Part shown: positions 34,011 through 46,117 of the stretch, one piece after another
Layout of the letters: each line of letters begins with the position of its first letter
Position numbering within the stretch: position 1 is the stretch's first letter
NCBI GenBank assembly: GCA_035578155.1
Contig: JAPWDM010000001.1
Location: forward strand, 10,143,543 to 10,207,542
Source: Brachynemurus nebulosus
Lineage: Eukaryota; Arthropoda; Insecta; Neuroptera; Myrmeleontidae
DNA length: 64,000 bases
Reading direction: 5' to 3'
The notes under the pieces: generated by a model
What the model was told of the DNA's origin: nothing
What the model saw: the letters and a program-made list of their open reading frames with translations, nothing else
Database searches by the model: none
Program-made: the position numbers and the translations under genes

Positions 34011-34262
34011 ATTCGCTAATCTGTAATTATAATTTTTTTTAGATCAAAATGGGAGGGTCAGTTTAGTAAAAAAATGTTTTAATAAAACCGTCTAGACCCG
34101 AATACTTTTTACATTTTTTGGTTAATTTTATATTTATACATGTTTCATTCATAGATATCACCAATAAAAGTATTACCATTAGAAAGAGTGTATATTATTT
34201 GTTATATCCCTGACCCATTTGTTTCATTATAAGTAAAAATAAAAAAATAAAAAATAATTAGT

Positions 34263-34307
34263 AAGTGTCCGGGTCTACACCCTAAATCGGTCTTGACCCG
34301 GACACTT
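34263..34307. repeat. Small hairpin
   Basis: AAGTGTCCGGGTCTACA ... TCTTGACCCGGACACTT with a loop of about 11 bp. Confidence 0.85.
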
Positions 34308-34621
34308 ACTTAAATAATGTAATAACATGCAAACTGACCTCTCCCGTCGGGTTTACATAGGACAGTGTTTTATATCGTCTGATATAACTAATATTAATTA
34401 AAAATAATAAATAATTATAAATAATAAATTGATAAATAATTAACAAAATATATACACATATGATGGCAATATGCAATACTGAATCACAGTGATTTCTCAA
34501 ATACACCTCCAGATATTTCTAAAGCTGCAAAAATTATAACATTAAAGTAAATTGTTAAGATCCATTATTATTTTTTCAAGTATTTTTTTAAGTAACACGA
34601 GTACATTTTACAAGATTACAG

Positions 34622-34788
34622 AAAAAATTTTGTGCGTAATTCAAGCACAAAGAAACATTGCCGCCCTCATGAGAATGGCGCGCAACGCCGCCAGACGAGC
34701 GAAAATGGACCACTTTGCGCTCTTAATACCCAAATCGCTATTTTGTTGGCTCAGATTCAATTTGAGATTTCAAGGCTTAAGGAGAGGG
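34622..34788 (+). CDS. Coding-like GC island, possible orphan exon
   Basis: A locally GC-richer stretch between an AG (GATTACAG) and a good donor (GAGAGG|GTAAGG). One frame reads ...GPLCALNTQIAILLAQIQFE, ISRLKER, an amphipathic helix, up to the donor. A second frame is also open, which weakens the case. No family recognised and no partner exon found. Confidence 0.2.
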
Positions 34789-34839
34789 TAAGGTTAATTC
34801 GTACAAAAAAGGCATGTTTTTGTTATTTTTTGTGACGAC

Positions 34840-35976
34840 ACAGTTAAAGTCTCTTTATTAAAACCAGTGGTACATTAAAGTATAACATTCGAAGAATATT
34901 GTATAAAATTTTCACGAAGAAATATTAAAAAATACAGTAATGGCAGCAATTATTCGAACGTGTCTCGGAAAAAAGCAGAATTGCGGTGCCCCTCATAACT
35001 TGGCGCTGGATTATCCGAAATAAAAAAAAATTAAAATTCATTCGTTAGATAATAGTTTTCCCCAGGTAACGCTGGGAGCGTTTTTCGAAATTTCAATTTT
35101 TCACTTTTTTGGAACACTTAGAACGGAAAAAACACGATTTTTGAGAAAAAAATTGGCTAATTTCTTATTGTAAAATAAAAATTATTAACATATTTGAAAA
35201 AAAAACTCTCCAGCGTTACCTCGTAAATTGTGTACAGAAATAGTGTTCAAAATTTCAAATGGATCGGTGCTGTAGTTTTGAAGTTATGAGGGGAAGCGAC
35301 TTTGAAAACGTGAGCTGTGGGGAAAACGCTTTAAAGTTTTGAACAATTAAAAATTCTTGTATAAAACTGATATAGAATACTTACTGCTAAACTAAATTTT
35401 GTACCCTACACTGTCAAAATATACATTACAGGTATAAACGCGTTAGTACGTCCATTGAAATTTCTATAATATAACTGAGAGAGAGATATATATAGAGAGC
35501 GAAACATCTGCCAGGTAACAACAAAAATGCCTATATCTTCGTCAATTTTGCTCCAATCAACTTGAAATCTTGAGACAATATTCTTGAAATATTTTGCATT
35601 CAGTTAAAAAAATAAAAAACAAATTATTTTAATACCTTACCCTGCCCTTAAGACCGACGATTTTTAAGCATCCGTGATCATTATGCTTATTATTACAAGC
35701 CACGTTTATTAAAAATGTAAATAACTATTTCAGTAACTATTTTAATAGAGAAATCTATTTACTAGTTGAAGGTAAGCGACTGCTTACCTGCCTAGGAAGA
35801 TAAGGAACCTTTTTTTAAGGAAACTATAAATAACTGTAGTAATCGAGAAACAGAATGTTAAGTGTTACTTATCTGCGACACATTTTACAAGTTATCTGCG
35901 ATGTAAACGCCAGCTTACGATTCAAGTGGTTGAAAAAACCATTTAAAATAATAATATTTTGGCGCCTATATTTATA
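34840..35976. other. Unrecognised AT-rich sequence
   Basis: Has repeated 'AGCGTTACC'/'GGTAACGCTGG' words near 35076 and 35210 in opposite orientation, suggesting a decayed inverted repeat. A GAGAGAGATATATATAGAGAG stretch is at 35468. No gene. Confidence 0.4.
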
Positions 35977-35978
35977 TA

Positions 35979-37059
35979 CAGATAACCCCCGAAGAACACG
36001 ATACTCGAAGAACACGGGTCTAAAAGAATACGGGTACCTTTCCACCGAATTATACTGTTTCAAAGTAATTCCTTTGAAAAACAATACAATACATATATTA
36101 TATATTTGATATAAAGTTACACCGGTCCTCAATGTACGCGAATATATCCGTTCCAGGTGGATTTGAGATACACGAATAAAAATCTTCTAAATTGAATGTC
36201 ATTATAAAAAAAAATACTGAAATTAAAAATTACTAAAAATCTGAGCGAATTATTTTATAATAGAAATGATAACCAGTATGTAGAAGTTTAAATGTTTAAA
36301 TTCTGAAAATATCGTTATTTTCGACAGTGATAATTTTCGACAACAAAAAGTAGATTTTGACAGTTCCAATATGCTTGAAATACCCACAAATTATACCCAC
36401 GCTTAAGCCTTCAAAAATTCCGTTATTTTCTCGCTACAACGCACCGTTGACGAGATATTTACGATCAATAGTTTAGGTTTACGAAAAGTATCGAAAAGTA
36501 GTTTTTTTTTGAAAATATTATATTGGTAACTAAATCAATGCGACTAATGAGCCTGATTAATCAATTATAATCAGTTTATGATGATTAACTCGGTATCGAT
36601 AATTTTCGATAACCAAAGTGGGTCTGGACAGTCGCAACACGTTTGGAATATCCACAACTTGCTTCGCTTTTCCTTCAAAAATTTCGTTATTTTTTTGAGC
36701 TATGATGTACCGTTTACGAGATCTTTACGATCAAACGTTTACGATTACGAAAATAACGAAATGTAATTTTTTGAAAAATATTCTATTGTTGACCAAAGCA
36801 GAGAGCATAATAGAGCTTAAATTAAACAATTATAACCAATTTATGGTAAGTAGTTCGTTATCGCTAATTTTCGATAACGAAAAGGTTTTAACAGTCGCAA
36901 TATGTTTGGAATACCCACAACTTAAATGCAAATTAAACGGAACGGTTTTTTATTCTTTTTTTTGTTTTCACACTTGAAATTGAAGTCTGTCTTTTGTGGT
37001 CTCGAACACGGTTTCAAAGAACACAGAACCAATTAATCGTGTTCTTCTGGGGATTTCTG
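35979..37059. mobile_element. 1.08-kb Tigger/pogo-like MITE with reiterated GAAGAACACG
   Basis: Ends TA|CAGATAACCCCCGAAGAACA (left) and GTTCTTCTGGGGATTTCTG|TA (right). TIRs starting CAG with TA targets are the pogo/Tigger pattern. GAAGAACACG-like words recur near 35991, 36005, 37010 and 37036. The body holds about three diverged units of some 260 bp (ATCGxTAATTTTCGATAAC ... TTTGGAATAxCCACAACTT). Confidence 0.8.
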
Positions 37060-37218
37060 TACTGAATTTGTTATTAATAAATAAAACATTTTACTAATTT
37101 CTTGTAATTAATAAATAAAACATTTCACTAACACTTTGCAAATTTTAATACATATAATTTCAGTGGTTTGATAGTAATGGTATTGATCAAAACACATCAT
37201 AAGAGTTACCAAAATAAA

Positions 37219-37290
37219 AATGTTGTTTTTTGCATATTCACAATGCAATGTTGTTTTTTGCATGCAATACATGTTGTTTTTTGCATATTG
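37219..37290 (+). repeat. Short tandem repeat, TGTTGTTTTTTGCATA
   Basis: Three copies of ATGTTGTTTTTTGCAT-A with spacers of about 10-12 bp. Confidence 0.9.
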
Positions 37291-38044
37291 ACCTCTCCAC
37301 ATCTCTTTCTTACTATTTTCTTACTATTTTTCTCATTCACTACTACTACTATTTATAAAATACATTTAATATAAGTCATAAAAGTTTTCAAAATAATAAG
37401 AATGACATTTTTTATTTTTTATAACGTAAAATGTTTTATTATTAATAGAATTATTGGTTTATTTATTAATTAGTAATATTTTTGACCTTCAGATTTTTTG
37501 CTATAAGATTCTGAACAAGTCAACGAAAAAAATATCTAAAATCCGTGAAAGAATACTTGAATATACCCGAAATAATTCATTTGAGTTGCTCCATGGGACC
37601 TTTGCCCATTCTGTTTCCATAAAAAAAATTTAATAGTTGGATTAATTGATTAATATAATTTTTTGGTTTGTTCAATAGTTGAAAAATGGGAGCGTAACCG
37701 AAAAATTTATTGTCTTGCATTTAGTCCGATAATACTAAATTCGTTTTTACCGAAATTTAACGATATCAGTGCTTCTTTAATCGGAGAACTGAAAAAGGAA
37801 GTTGGTAAAAAACAACTGTTTCATGTATCTTGTTACTTTAGACGCGCGACTTTGGATTCTATTTGTAGTAAGCAGCGAATAAAAATAAATACCCGTAAAT
37901 ACTTCTGTTCTCAAAAATTTTTGATGTCAAAAATCATATCTAAATTTTAATAATTATGCTATGTGTTTTTTTAGACTACTTTTCGAAAATGTTAGTTAAT
38001 TATAAATATTGTAAATGTTATAAATGTTAGTTTTTTAGAATTTT

Positions 38045-38655
38045 TTTTGGGGGGAAACTATTTATCGTAATAAAAAAAAAAAACTTTTGTATATTAAAGT
38101 ACATATAATTAAGTGTATCTTGAATATTTTTTCTTTTATTTTTGATTAGCCGTCTGCTTTTGTAAGCCTATTGAAGGTCACAGGTCTAAAAAAAAAAAAC
38201 GGTATAAATGATTCAATGAAAACTATAAGTCCGATTGGTCTAAAATTGGATGCATTCTCTTTATTATGTTGTTTTTAAGACTATCTAGAATCAGCCTTTA
38301 ATATAAAAAGTTCGATCTTTTAGAACGCCTGAAAGTTCAAAAAACAGAGCAATTTTTCTTACTTTTTATTCAAAATGACGCCAAAAAGAGTATGAGGTCT
38401 GATGGGTTGATTATAGATAGTCTTACAGAAAACACCATAATAAAGAGAATGCATTCAGTTTTAGTCCAATCGGACTTATAGTTTTTTTTTTTTTTTTTTT
38501 GAACCGTTCGCGTTGGTACCGTTTTGAATTACAAAATTTACATGTGACATTCAACAGGCCTACAAGAGCAGACGGAAGGCTACAGACTTAATTATATGTA
38601 CTTTAAGGTTCAAAACTTATTTCATTACCATAAATAGTTTCTCCAAAAAAACTTC
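38045..38655. mobile_element. Palindromic element inside the P450 pseudogene
   Basis: Arms of about 280 bp. Outer part GGGGGAAACTATTTATCGTA and AAGTACATATAATTAAGT, inner part CGTCTGCTTTTGTAAGCCTA and TATAAGTCCGATTGGTCTAA and CATTCTCTTTATTATG; all return inverted at 38430-38655. Confidence 0.88.
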
Positions 38656-38922
38656 CCAAAAAAGTTTTTTTTTCTTTTTTCTTAGCACATCACTTGTAAA
38701 AGACCCCTTAAAAATTTCATAAACATTCATACATTTCGTCAGCTGAGTATTGGTTTGTACCAAATCCACTTTTTAAAAATTTTTTTCTAGATGGTTGTTT
38801 TGTTAGTTTTAGGCGTTGAGGAAGTCGAAACCATTATCAGAAACCATTATCTTTTCGATCGGTTTTAATATTAATAGATTTGAGCGTTACTTTATGGTAT
38901 TCCATATTTGTAAATAATAAAC

Positions 38923-39110
38923 AAATATTTTACTTTGCAAAATACCACTTTTATTTTTGAAACTGTGACAATATTGTTTCGAACCGTTAGTTCATTTTCA
39001 AACAGAAAATATTACATACAACATTTACTGTTTGAAAATGAACTAACGGTTCGAAACAATATTGTCACAGTTTCAAAAATAAAAGAGGTATTTTGCAAAG
39101 TAAAATATTT
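38923..39110. repeat. Near-perfect 83-bp-arm hairpin
   Basis: Arms 38923-39005 and 39028-39110, loop 22 bp. One mismatch is visible (CCACTT versus AAGAGG). The arm reads AAATATTTTACTTTGCAAAA, ... GACAATATTGTTTCGAACCG, TTAGTTCATTTTCAAACAG. It abuts the remnant of exon 6 of the pseudogene. Confidence 0.97.
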
Positions 39111-39424
39111 GGTCATTATTTTTGCTGTAAATTTTATTTTTACACATGTCCTCCTAGATATTTGCATAAAATAGAATCAGTTTTAATTTGTGGGATATGA
39201 CACTACTGCATCGACCTTAAGTTACGCTCTATTAGAATTAGGACGTCGAAAGCTTATTCAGCAAAGAGCCTTTGATGAGGTATTTAGTATTTTTGGAAAT
39301 TCTCACAGAACTGTTAAATCTCCCTAAATACGTCGAAATGGTTATTAAAGAAACTCTACGTCTTTATCCGCCAGTAGCACATATTACTCGAGAAGCTTTA
39401 AACGATATGACTTTTGGTAGCGTT

Positions 39425-39520
39425 CAGGACCGGCGCGACCATATAGGCAAACTAGGCGACCGCCTAGGGCGTCAGAAATCAAAGGGCGCCAAAATCTGGG
39501 AACGTAAACATTAAAAATTT
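39425..39520 (+). mobile_element. hAT-type terminus (GGCAAACTAGGCGACCGCCTAGGGCG)
   Basis: CAGGACCGGCGCGACCATAT, AGGCAAACTAGGCGACCGCC and TAGGGCG resemble a widespread hAT end. It starts 8 bp after the exon-7 remnant. No partner end found. Confidence 0.5.
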
Positions 39521-39689
39521 GCAAGTACTGTACAGACATCGCCAGGATACATATTTGGTTAACTATTCACATTCCAAACGATTTTAATATTTATGTATTT
39601 TTATGTCAAAAAGATTAATCGGTTATATCCCTCTTTTAAAACGTCTTTGTGATAAAATTATCCACTTGTTACAATCGACGTTTTTGTGT

Positions 39690-39910
39690 TTAAAGCAGGG
39701 CTTCGAACCGAACCGTAACCGAAAACCAGTAAAATCAATTGATTTTGCCAGAGAGAAACCGTTAACCGGAACAAAATTATTTTTTTCAAAAACCGTTAAC
39801 CGAAACCGTTATTTTTTTCGTTCCGGTTCATACCTGAAATTCAATATTAAATTTTATTTTATAATCTTCAAAAAAAAAAAAAAATTCAAAATTTAACGAA
39901 CCGGTTTTTA
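39690..39910. repeat. Element remnant with reiterated AACCG
   Basis: GCAGGGCTTCGAACCGAACC followed by AACCGAAAACC, AACCGTTAACCGGAA and AACCGTTATTTTTTTCG. The inverse CGTTCCGGTT and CGAACCGGTT are near its right side. Ends not resolved. Confidence 0.5.
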
Positions 39911-39921
39911 TAATAGGTATA

Positions 39922-40151
39922 GGGTAAAAGCCCCCTTAGTGGAACGGTACCTAATTATGAACATTTACATATTAATGAAGTTATTTCTGAAAGAAACGTC
40001 TGATAACAAAAATTATTATTAATAGAATGATTGTTTTTCAATTTAAATTCACCTCGCATTTAAAGTTTCCTTACTTAATTAAAGAAATAAATATGTAAAT
40101 GTCAAAACTGTTCCAGTATTAGATACCGTTCCACAAAGGGGGCTTTTACCC
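39922..40151. mobile_element. 230-bp TA-target MITE, GGGTAAAAGCCCCC ends
   Basis: TA|GGGTAAAAGCCCCCTTAGTG and GTTCCACAAAGGGGGCTTTT, ACCC|TA. Inverted similarity continues inward (GGAACGGTAxCTAAT; ATTTACATATT). Confidence 0.9.
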
Positions 40152-40197
40152 TATGAATAAAATAAATAATATTATATAATACCTATAAGGTAACGGG

Positions 40198-41042
40198 CCT
40201 AGTTTCTGACCTTTTAAGAGTGACGGCTGAGGTTAAACGACAGTAATAAATATAAGTTTCAACTTAAGAGACAATTAATAATTTTATCAACTAGTTTATG
40301 GCTTTCAAAATAAAGCCATACAAGTAAAATAATTATTTGAATTGAATTAATAATTTAAATTAATGTTTTAAAAATTGACAAAAAGGACCCAGTTTCTGAC
40401 CTTCAAAATTTCTCATGTGACAGTTTCTGACCCTGACAGTGGCCTAGTTTCTGATCCTTAAATTTAAAAATACAGTTTTTTAAAATTTAATTTATAAATA
40501 ATTTTTTATTGATAAAAATGAATGTTTAATGTAATACGTTATGAAAAATAACAAAAACTAATCGAAGATAACTATAAATAACAAAATAACTAACAAAAAC
40601 TGGTTAAAATTTAACTGGGCCATACCACTTTAGAAGTGAGCCTAGTAATTGACCCTCATATTTCAATAATAAAAATCATTCTAAGGTATTTTATAAATAT
40701 TTTAAAATAAATTTTAAACAAATATTAACCTGCTCATATATTTTTAATTAAGTTTTCATACTTACATGATGAATATTGCACAAATCAAAATGAGTAGTAA
40801 CATAAACTGTTAAGAAACTACCAAAAAAATAGTGTTTACACACATTTTAAACTTAAAAATTTTTTTTTATTTAGTTAAAATATTCTAAACTTTTTAAATT
40901 GCTGTTCATTAGACACAGAATAGATTACTTTAAATTAAGAATTTATTTTTTTTCTTATTTAAAATATAGTTTTTTTATTAATTTATAACAAAGTTGAAAA
41001 GTTCAGAAACTGGGCCAGGGTCAATTACCGGGTCTTTTACCT
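40198..41042. mobile_element. 845-bp TA-target element with reiterated CCTAGTTTCTGACC
   Basis: TA|AGGTAACGGGCCTAGTTTCT and GTCAATTACCGGGTCTTTTA, CCT|TA. The word CCTAGTTTCTGACC recurs near 40209, 40390, 40424, 40442 and 40640 (variant), and inverted near 41000. No transposase frame. Confidence 0.8.
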
Positions 41043-41193
41043 TATAACATTTAAAAATATAACATTTAATAATAATGATTATATAACATTTATAAAGTTC
41101 TCATGGATCTAAATATAAAATTTTACCAATAAACTTTTCTAACGTTCGTACATATGGTCCTTAATTGTATATTGCAAACCCCGTACCCCGGAT

Positions 41194-41358
<165 letters not shown>

Positions 41359-41574
41359 TTATTTATTATTACTACTGGTAACTAGATTTTACAACGATTA
41401 GGTTTTTTTTACAATGTACCTCTTAGAAATGTGTCTAAAAAAATTTAGATTCTTATTATGCCCTTATTGTAAAAAAATTATTTAGTTGCGTCTTTACGAA
41501 ATTAATAATAGCTTACTGTCTTAAAACAGAGTACAAAAATTGGTTTGGACTAATACCTTCACTTAATTGAGTAT

Positions 41575-41617
41575 AAAAAATAGCTGAATTTGAGATTCGA
41601 AAATTTGCTAAAACCAA
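41575..41617 (+). repeat. Family R 3' end, fragment
   Basis: AATAGCTGAATTTGAGATTC and GAAAATTTGCTAAAA match the last 40 bp of family R. Confidence 0.6.
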
Positions 41618-41940
41618 AAGATACATTATAATTAACATTTTTTCTAAAGGACGCACAAATAAAGTATTTAGAAAGTTAATTAAAATAGTTCTGTCGTTCT
41701 GTATTCTGGAATTAGTACTTATAGCTCTGTTTAGAAGCCTGTCGCGAATCTAAAACTCAGTTTTTGCGTAGGTATATTAGTAAATTGAGTCTGTAGGTTG
41801 GTCGGCATTTTGAATTGAAAGTTGAAAATAATTATTCAATCATGTCCGTCATCGTGAATCTTTGTAATTACAAAAATGTTATAATGCCTCTCAACTTTTA
41901 CCGGTAACTTTTTTTGCATAAAATGGATAGAAACAGGTGT

Positions 41941-42625
41941 CCTGTAAGTAAGAAAAAAACTGTTTATTTTCCTATCACTAGGAAAATGAATTGTTGATTT
42001 TTAAAGAAATTAATTAAATTTTGATTAATTTCCATAGTTATGCTTTCTAACCGGAATGGGGAATTTGACTAATTTTGGGAAACTATTTTAAAATAGGTAC
42101 GCATATTTATGTATTATGCATGTATATAATTTTAATTTTTAAAAATAATGCCGAAAAGCTCCAATTACGTCATATTCCCTAGATAGCAATAGATGTCAGG
42201 TAACTAAGAAAAAAACTGTTTATTTTTTTATAACTAGGAAAAAAAATTGTTGATTTTTAAAAAAATTAATTAAATTTTGATTAATTTCCATAGTTACGTT
42301 TGCTAACCGGAATTTACGTAGCGACACTAGTGGCCACAGTGTTGAAATATAAGAGAAAGCAACGTCACACCCCATTTCTGCTGACGTAATTTATAGCTGA
42401 AAAAACATTAATTTTTTTAAAATTAAATACCTAATGATAGTTAGGATGAATTAACATAATAAATTACTACCTTTTATTATCAATTTTCATTAAAATTTGT
42501 TTTTATTGTTTTTCTTTGATACTGCCAAATACCCCATTTAAGTAGCGACACTAGTGGCGATAGTATTGAAATATAAGAGAACGCAACGTCACAGCCCGTT
42601 TCTGCTGACGTCATTTTTAAATAAA
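41941..42625 (+). repeat. Two interleaved direct duplications
   Basis: Block 1 (AAGAAAAAAACTGTTTATTT ... TGATTAATTTCCATAGTTA) occurs at 41947-42060 and 42203-42312. Block 2 (GTAGCGACACTAGTGGC, ATATAAGAGAAxGCAACGTC, TTTCTGCTGACGT) occurs at 42316-42395 and 42540-42615. Confidence 0.9.
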
Positions 42626-43589
42626 AAATTATTTTTTTAATTAATTTTTTTTTTTAAATCAAATAATGATAGTTAAGATGAATTAGTATAATAAATTACT
42701 GTTTGTTATTATAAATTTTAATTAAAATTGATTAAAATTGCTTTTCTTTGATACTATCAAATACCTCATTGTCTCAAATTATTTTCCAAGAAGTTTTACT
42801 CAAATCGAAGAAGAAAAATTTCTCAAACAGTACGATTATGTCGACACAGTCACCCCTCAGTTAACTACCCCCAGACTTAATATTCGGAAACTGAGAAAAA
42901 ACAGGTCAGTTAGTTTTTTTCGTAGATTTCCAATTCGTATACAAAATTTTAATACATTATACTTTTCACTCTCTGTTCGTAAAATTAACCCCTAAATTTT
43001 AACCCCCAACTGCTTTTGTTGGTGTAATTTAAGCGAGTTTCATATCAATAAATAGCTCTTTGAAAAAGGGCAATATCGTCAGTTTATTCTTTTGCTCTAT
43101 CTTTTACCGTTTTTGAGATATTTAAAATATTTAAATTAAATTGTTACCTCAATTTTCGAAGGGCGATTTCACCCCTTCAAACTGTTTTACCGGCGCTAAA
43201 AAAAACCATGTTTCCTTATTTTCGATGTTCTACAACATATCAAAAAATATACACAATCGGTAGGGTATACAGCCCCGTATTCTTCCCTGTAAGTGGATGT
43301 CATATAATTTTATTGTACTTCTTCACCCATACCCACACACTCAAGTAGGTAATCATTTCTGAACAATTAAAGCCATCAAGTAGACATTGATGTTCGACAA
43401 AGAAAATTTATTATGCACATATTTTAACCAGCTTACCACGTTTTCGTCTTTTGTCACGTAAACGAATTTATAAATCAAAGTAATTTTCTTTTTTATTAAT
43501 TTTTTACATAGATTACCTATATAACTACAGATCAGACTTTTTTTGTGCCTATTAATTTATCCAATGTAAATATTATTATCTAATCTGTT
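42626..43589. other. AT-rich, nothing recognised
   Basis: The 85-codon frame at 42738-42995 has no motif or splice context that I can support. Confidence 0.4.
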
Positions 43590-43660
43590 ACTGAATATGC
43601 AGGGTGTCCATATTTTAACGAAATCAAACCGGGACCGATGTCAAGATTTTTTAAAGAGTA
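43590..43660 (+). repeat. Dispersed repeat shared with 10246
   Basis: TTACTGAATATGCAGGGTGT, CCATATTTTAACGAAATC, AACCGGGACCGATG. Confidence 0.65.
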
Positions 43661-43722
43661 TGACCCTCCAATTTCTCATCATAATATTTTTTTATTTTAA
43701 AATATGTAGTCATGGAATGTGA

Positions 43723-43892
43723 GGTATCCAGTAGGCTGAAATTGGGGCACTCGCTAAAGGGACTGACGCATATACAACGAGATCTCGTGCGCTTACCTCG
43801 ACTCACCTGACGGGTATAGAACGCACTCGAACTCGTTGTGTATGCGTCAGTACCTTAGACTCGTGCCCCAATTTAAGCCTACTAGAATACCT
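43723..43892. mobile_element. 170-bp palindromic MITE
   Basis: GGTATCCAGTAGGCTGAAAT and TGGGGCAC on the left, GTGCCCCAATTTAAGCCTAC and TAGAATACC on the right. Inner arms GACTGACGCATATACAACGA / TCGTTGTGTATGCGTCAGT. Confidence 0.88.
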
Positions 43893-44453
43893 CTCTTTAC
43901 GCATACGTATCGAAAATAACTATTCTTAAATCATGCTTCATGAAAATAATTTAAGTTAGGCTGCCTGATCGATTTTTTAAGGCACTAACTTTTATTTACG
44001 TACGAAATCATCAAACAAATCAGGATCAAATCTGAATTTTTCTTACTTATTACTTACTTTCTTTCTTAATTATTTATTACTCCTATCAATTATTTTGTAA
44101 GTTCAAGGTATACAAGTTTTACAATAATAATGTAATAAATGAATGTAATAAAAATGTAATACCCCTTTCGCAGCATCCTGCATAACATGGCGAATCTCCG
44201 TTTATAAAAGTTAGTTTTTCTTGGAAACTAGTTGACATAGAATAATAGTTTAAAGACCTTCTTTATGTGATTTTTCTCCTCTTTCCAATGGTGTAAAAAA
44301 ATTTCAATTTGGCAAAAAACTAATTTTTTTATGAAAAGAAAACCATGTTCCGGGCATCGGACGTGTCTGGTTAACGAACTCGTCCAACGGTTTGGGACTT
44401 CCAATATTTTCACTAAATTTCATAAGCGTAAGACATTTCGAGAGTTATCACGC

Positions 44454-45554
<1,101 letters not shown>

Positions 45555-45559
<5 letters not shown>

Positions 45560-45767
45560 GTCACTCAAGTTATTGACGATTTAACTTATTGACAATGATC
45601 GTAGTTTACCTCAAATTATAGACAAACAATAGGTATGTACGCATTGCCACACTACCACACAGCACGTATGTATGACCTTGGGTACATGCGTGTGGTTTGT
45701 CTATAACTTGGGGTAAACTAAGATCATTGTCAATAAGTTAAATCGTCAATAACTTGAGTGACAACTG

Positions 45768-45768
<1 letters not shown>
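45555..45768. mobile_element. ~214-bp TA-target MITE, CAGTTGTCACTCAAG ends
   Basis: Left TAGTCGTCACTCAAGTTATT and GACGATTTAACTTATTGACA, right inverse ending GACAACTG. TA on both sides. Arms of about 75 bp around a loop with CACACTACCACACAGCACG. The CAG start fits pogo/Tigger-like MITEs. Confidence 0.88.
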
Positions 45769-45856
<88 letters not shown>

Positions 45857-46041
45857 TTTAGTGAATATTATTTTCGGTTTCTAGGGACCTCAAAACAAAT
45901 TTCTGCCACAGTTCCGGGCTTAAGTCGCGTCATGACAGTGGCTGTAAGAGCTGAATTCCATTCTGGAAATTCCCTAATAATTATGTAATAAAAATACAAA
46001 TAAATGAATTTTTTGAATAAATTACATTGTAAGAGAAAATC

Positions 46042-46049
46042 TATAAAAG
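46042..46049 (+). promoter_or_regulatory. Candidate TATA box of the P450 gene
   Basis: TATAAAAG 69 bp before the start codon, in otherwise non-repetitive sequence. The family R insertion ends just upstream of it. Confidence 0.4.
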
Positions 46050-46117
46050 GTTAAATTTCTGACGAAATCACTGATGTTGATGTTAAAGAACAAGAACAAA
46101 TAAGCTAAAATAAAATC

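Larger units (their letters stand above)
37679..39416 (+). pseudogene. Decayed CYP4-type P450 paralogue
   Basis: Exon-3 homologue at 37679-37867 (after TTCAATAG, before GTAAGCAG) has exactly the 189-bp length of exon 3 of the intact gene and reads VEKWERNRKIYCLAFSPIIL... . Exon-7 homologue at 39193-39416 begins GYDTTASTLSYALLELG, but about 14 bases are missing after 'SHRTV', which shifts the frame. The KETLRLYP (ExxR) region survives out of frame. The acceptor before it reads TG instead of AG. The end of exon 6 and its donor (TTTTTGCT|GTAAAT) remain at about 39126. Exons 1, 2, 4, 5 and 8-9 are absent. Two fold-back elements (38045-38655 and 38923-39110) occupy the interval. Confidence 0.88.

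Noticed and set aside
42738..42995. An 85-codon frame
   Set aside because: No domain, no splice signals, and it begins in A/T-rich duplicated sequence.
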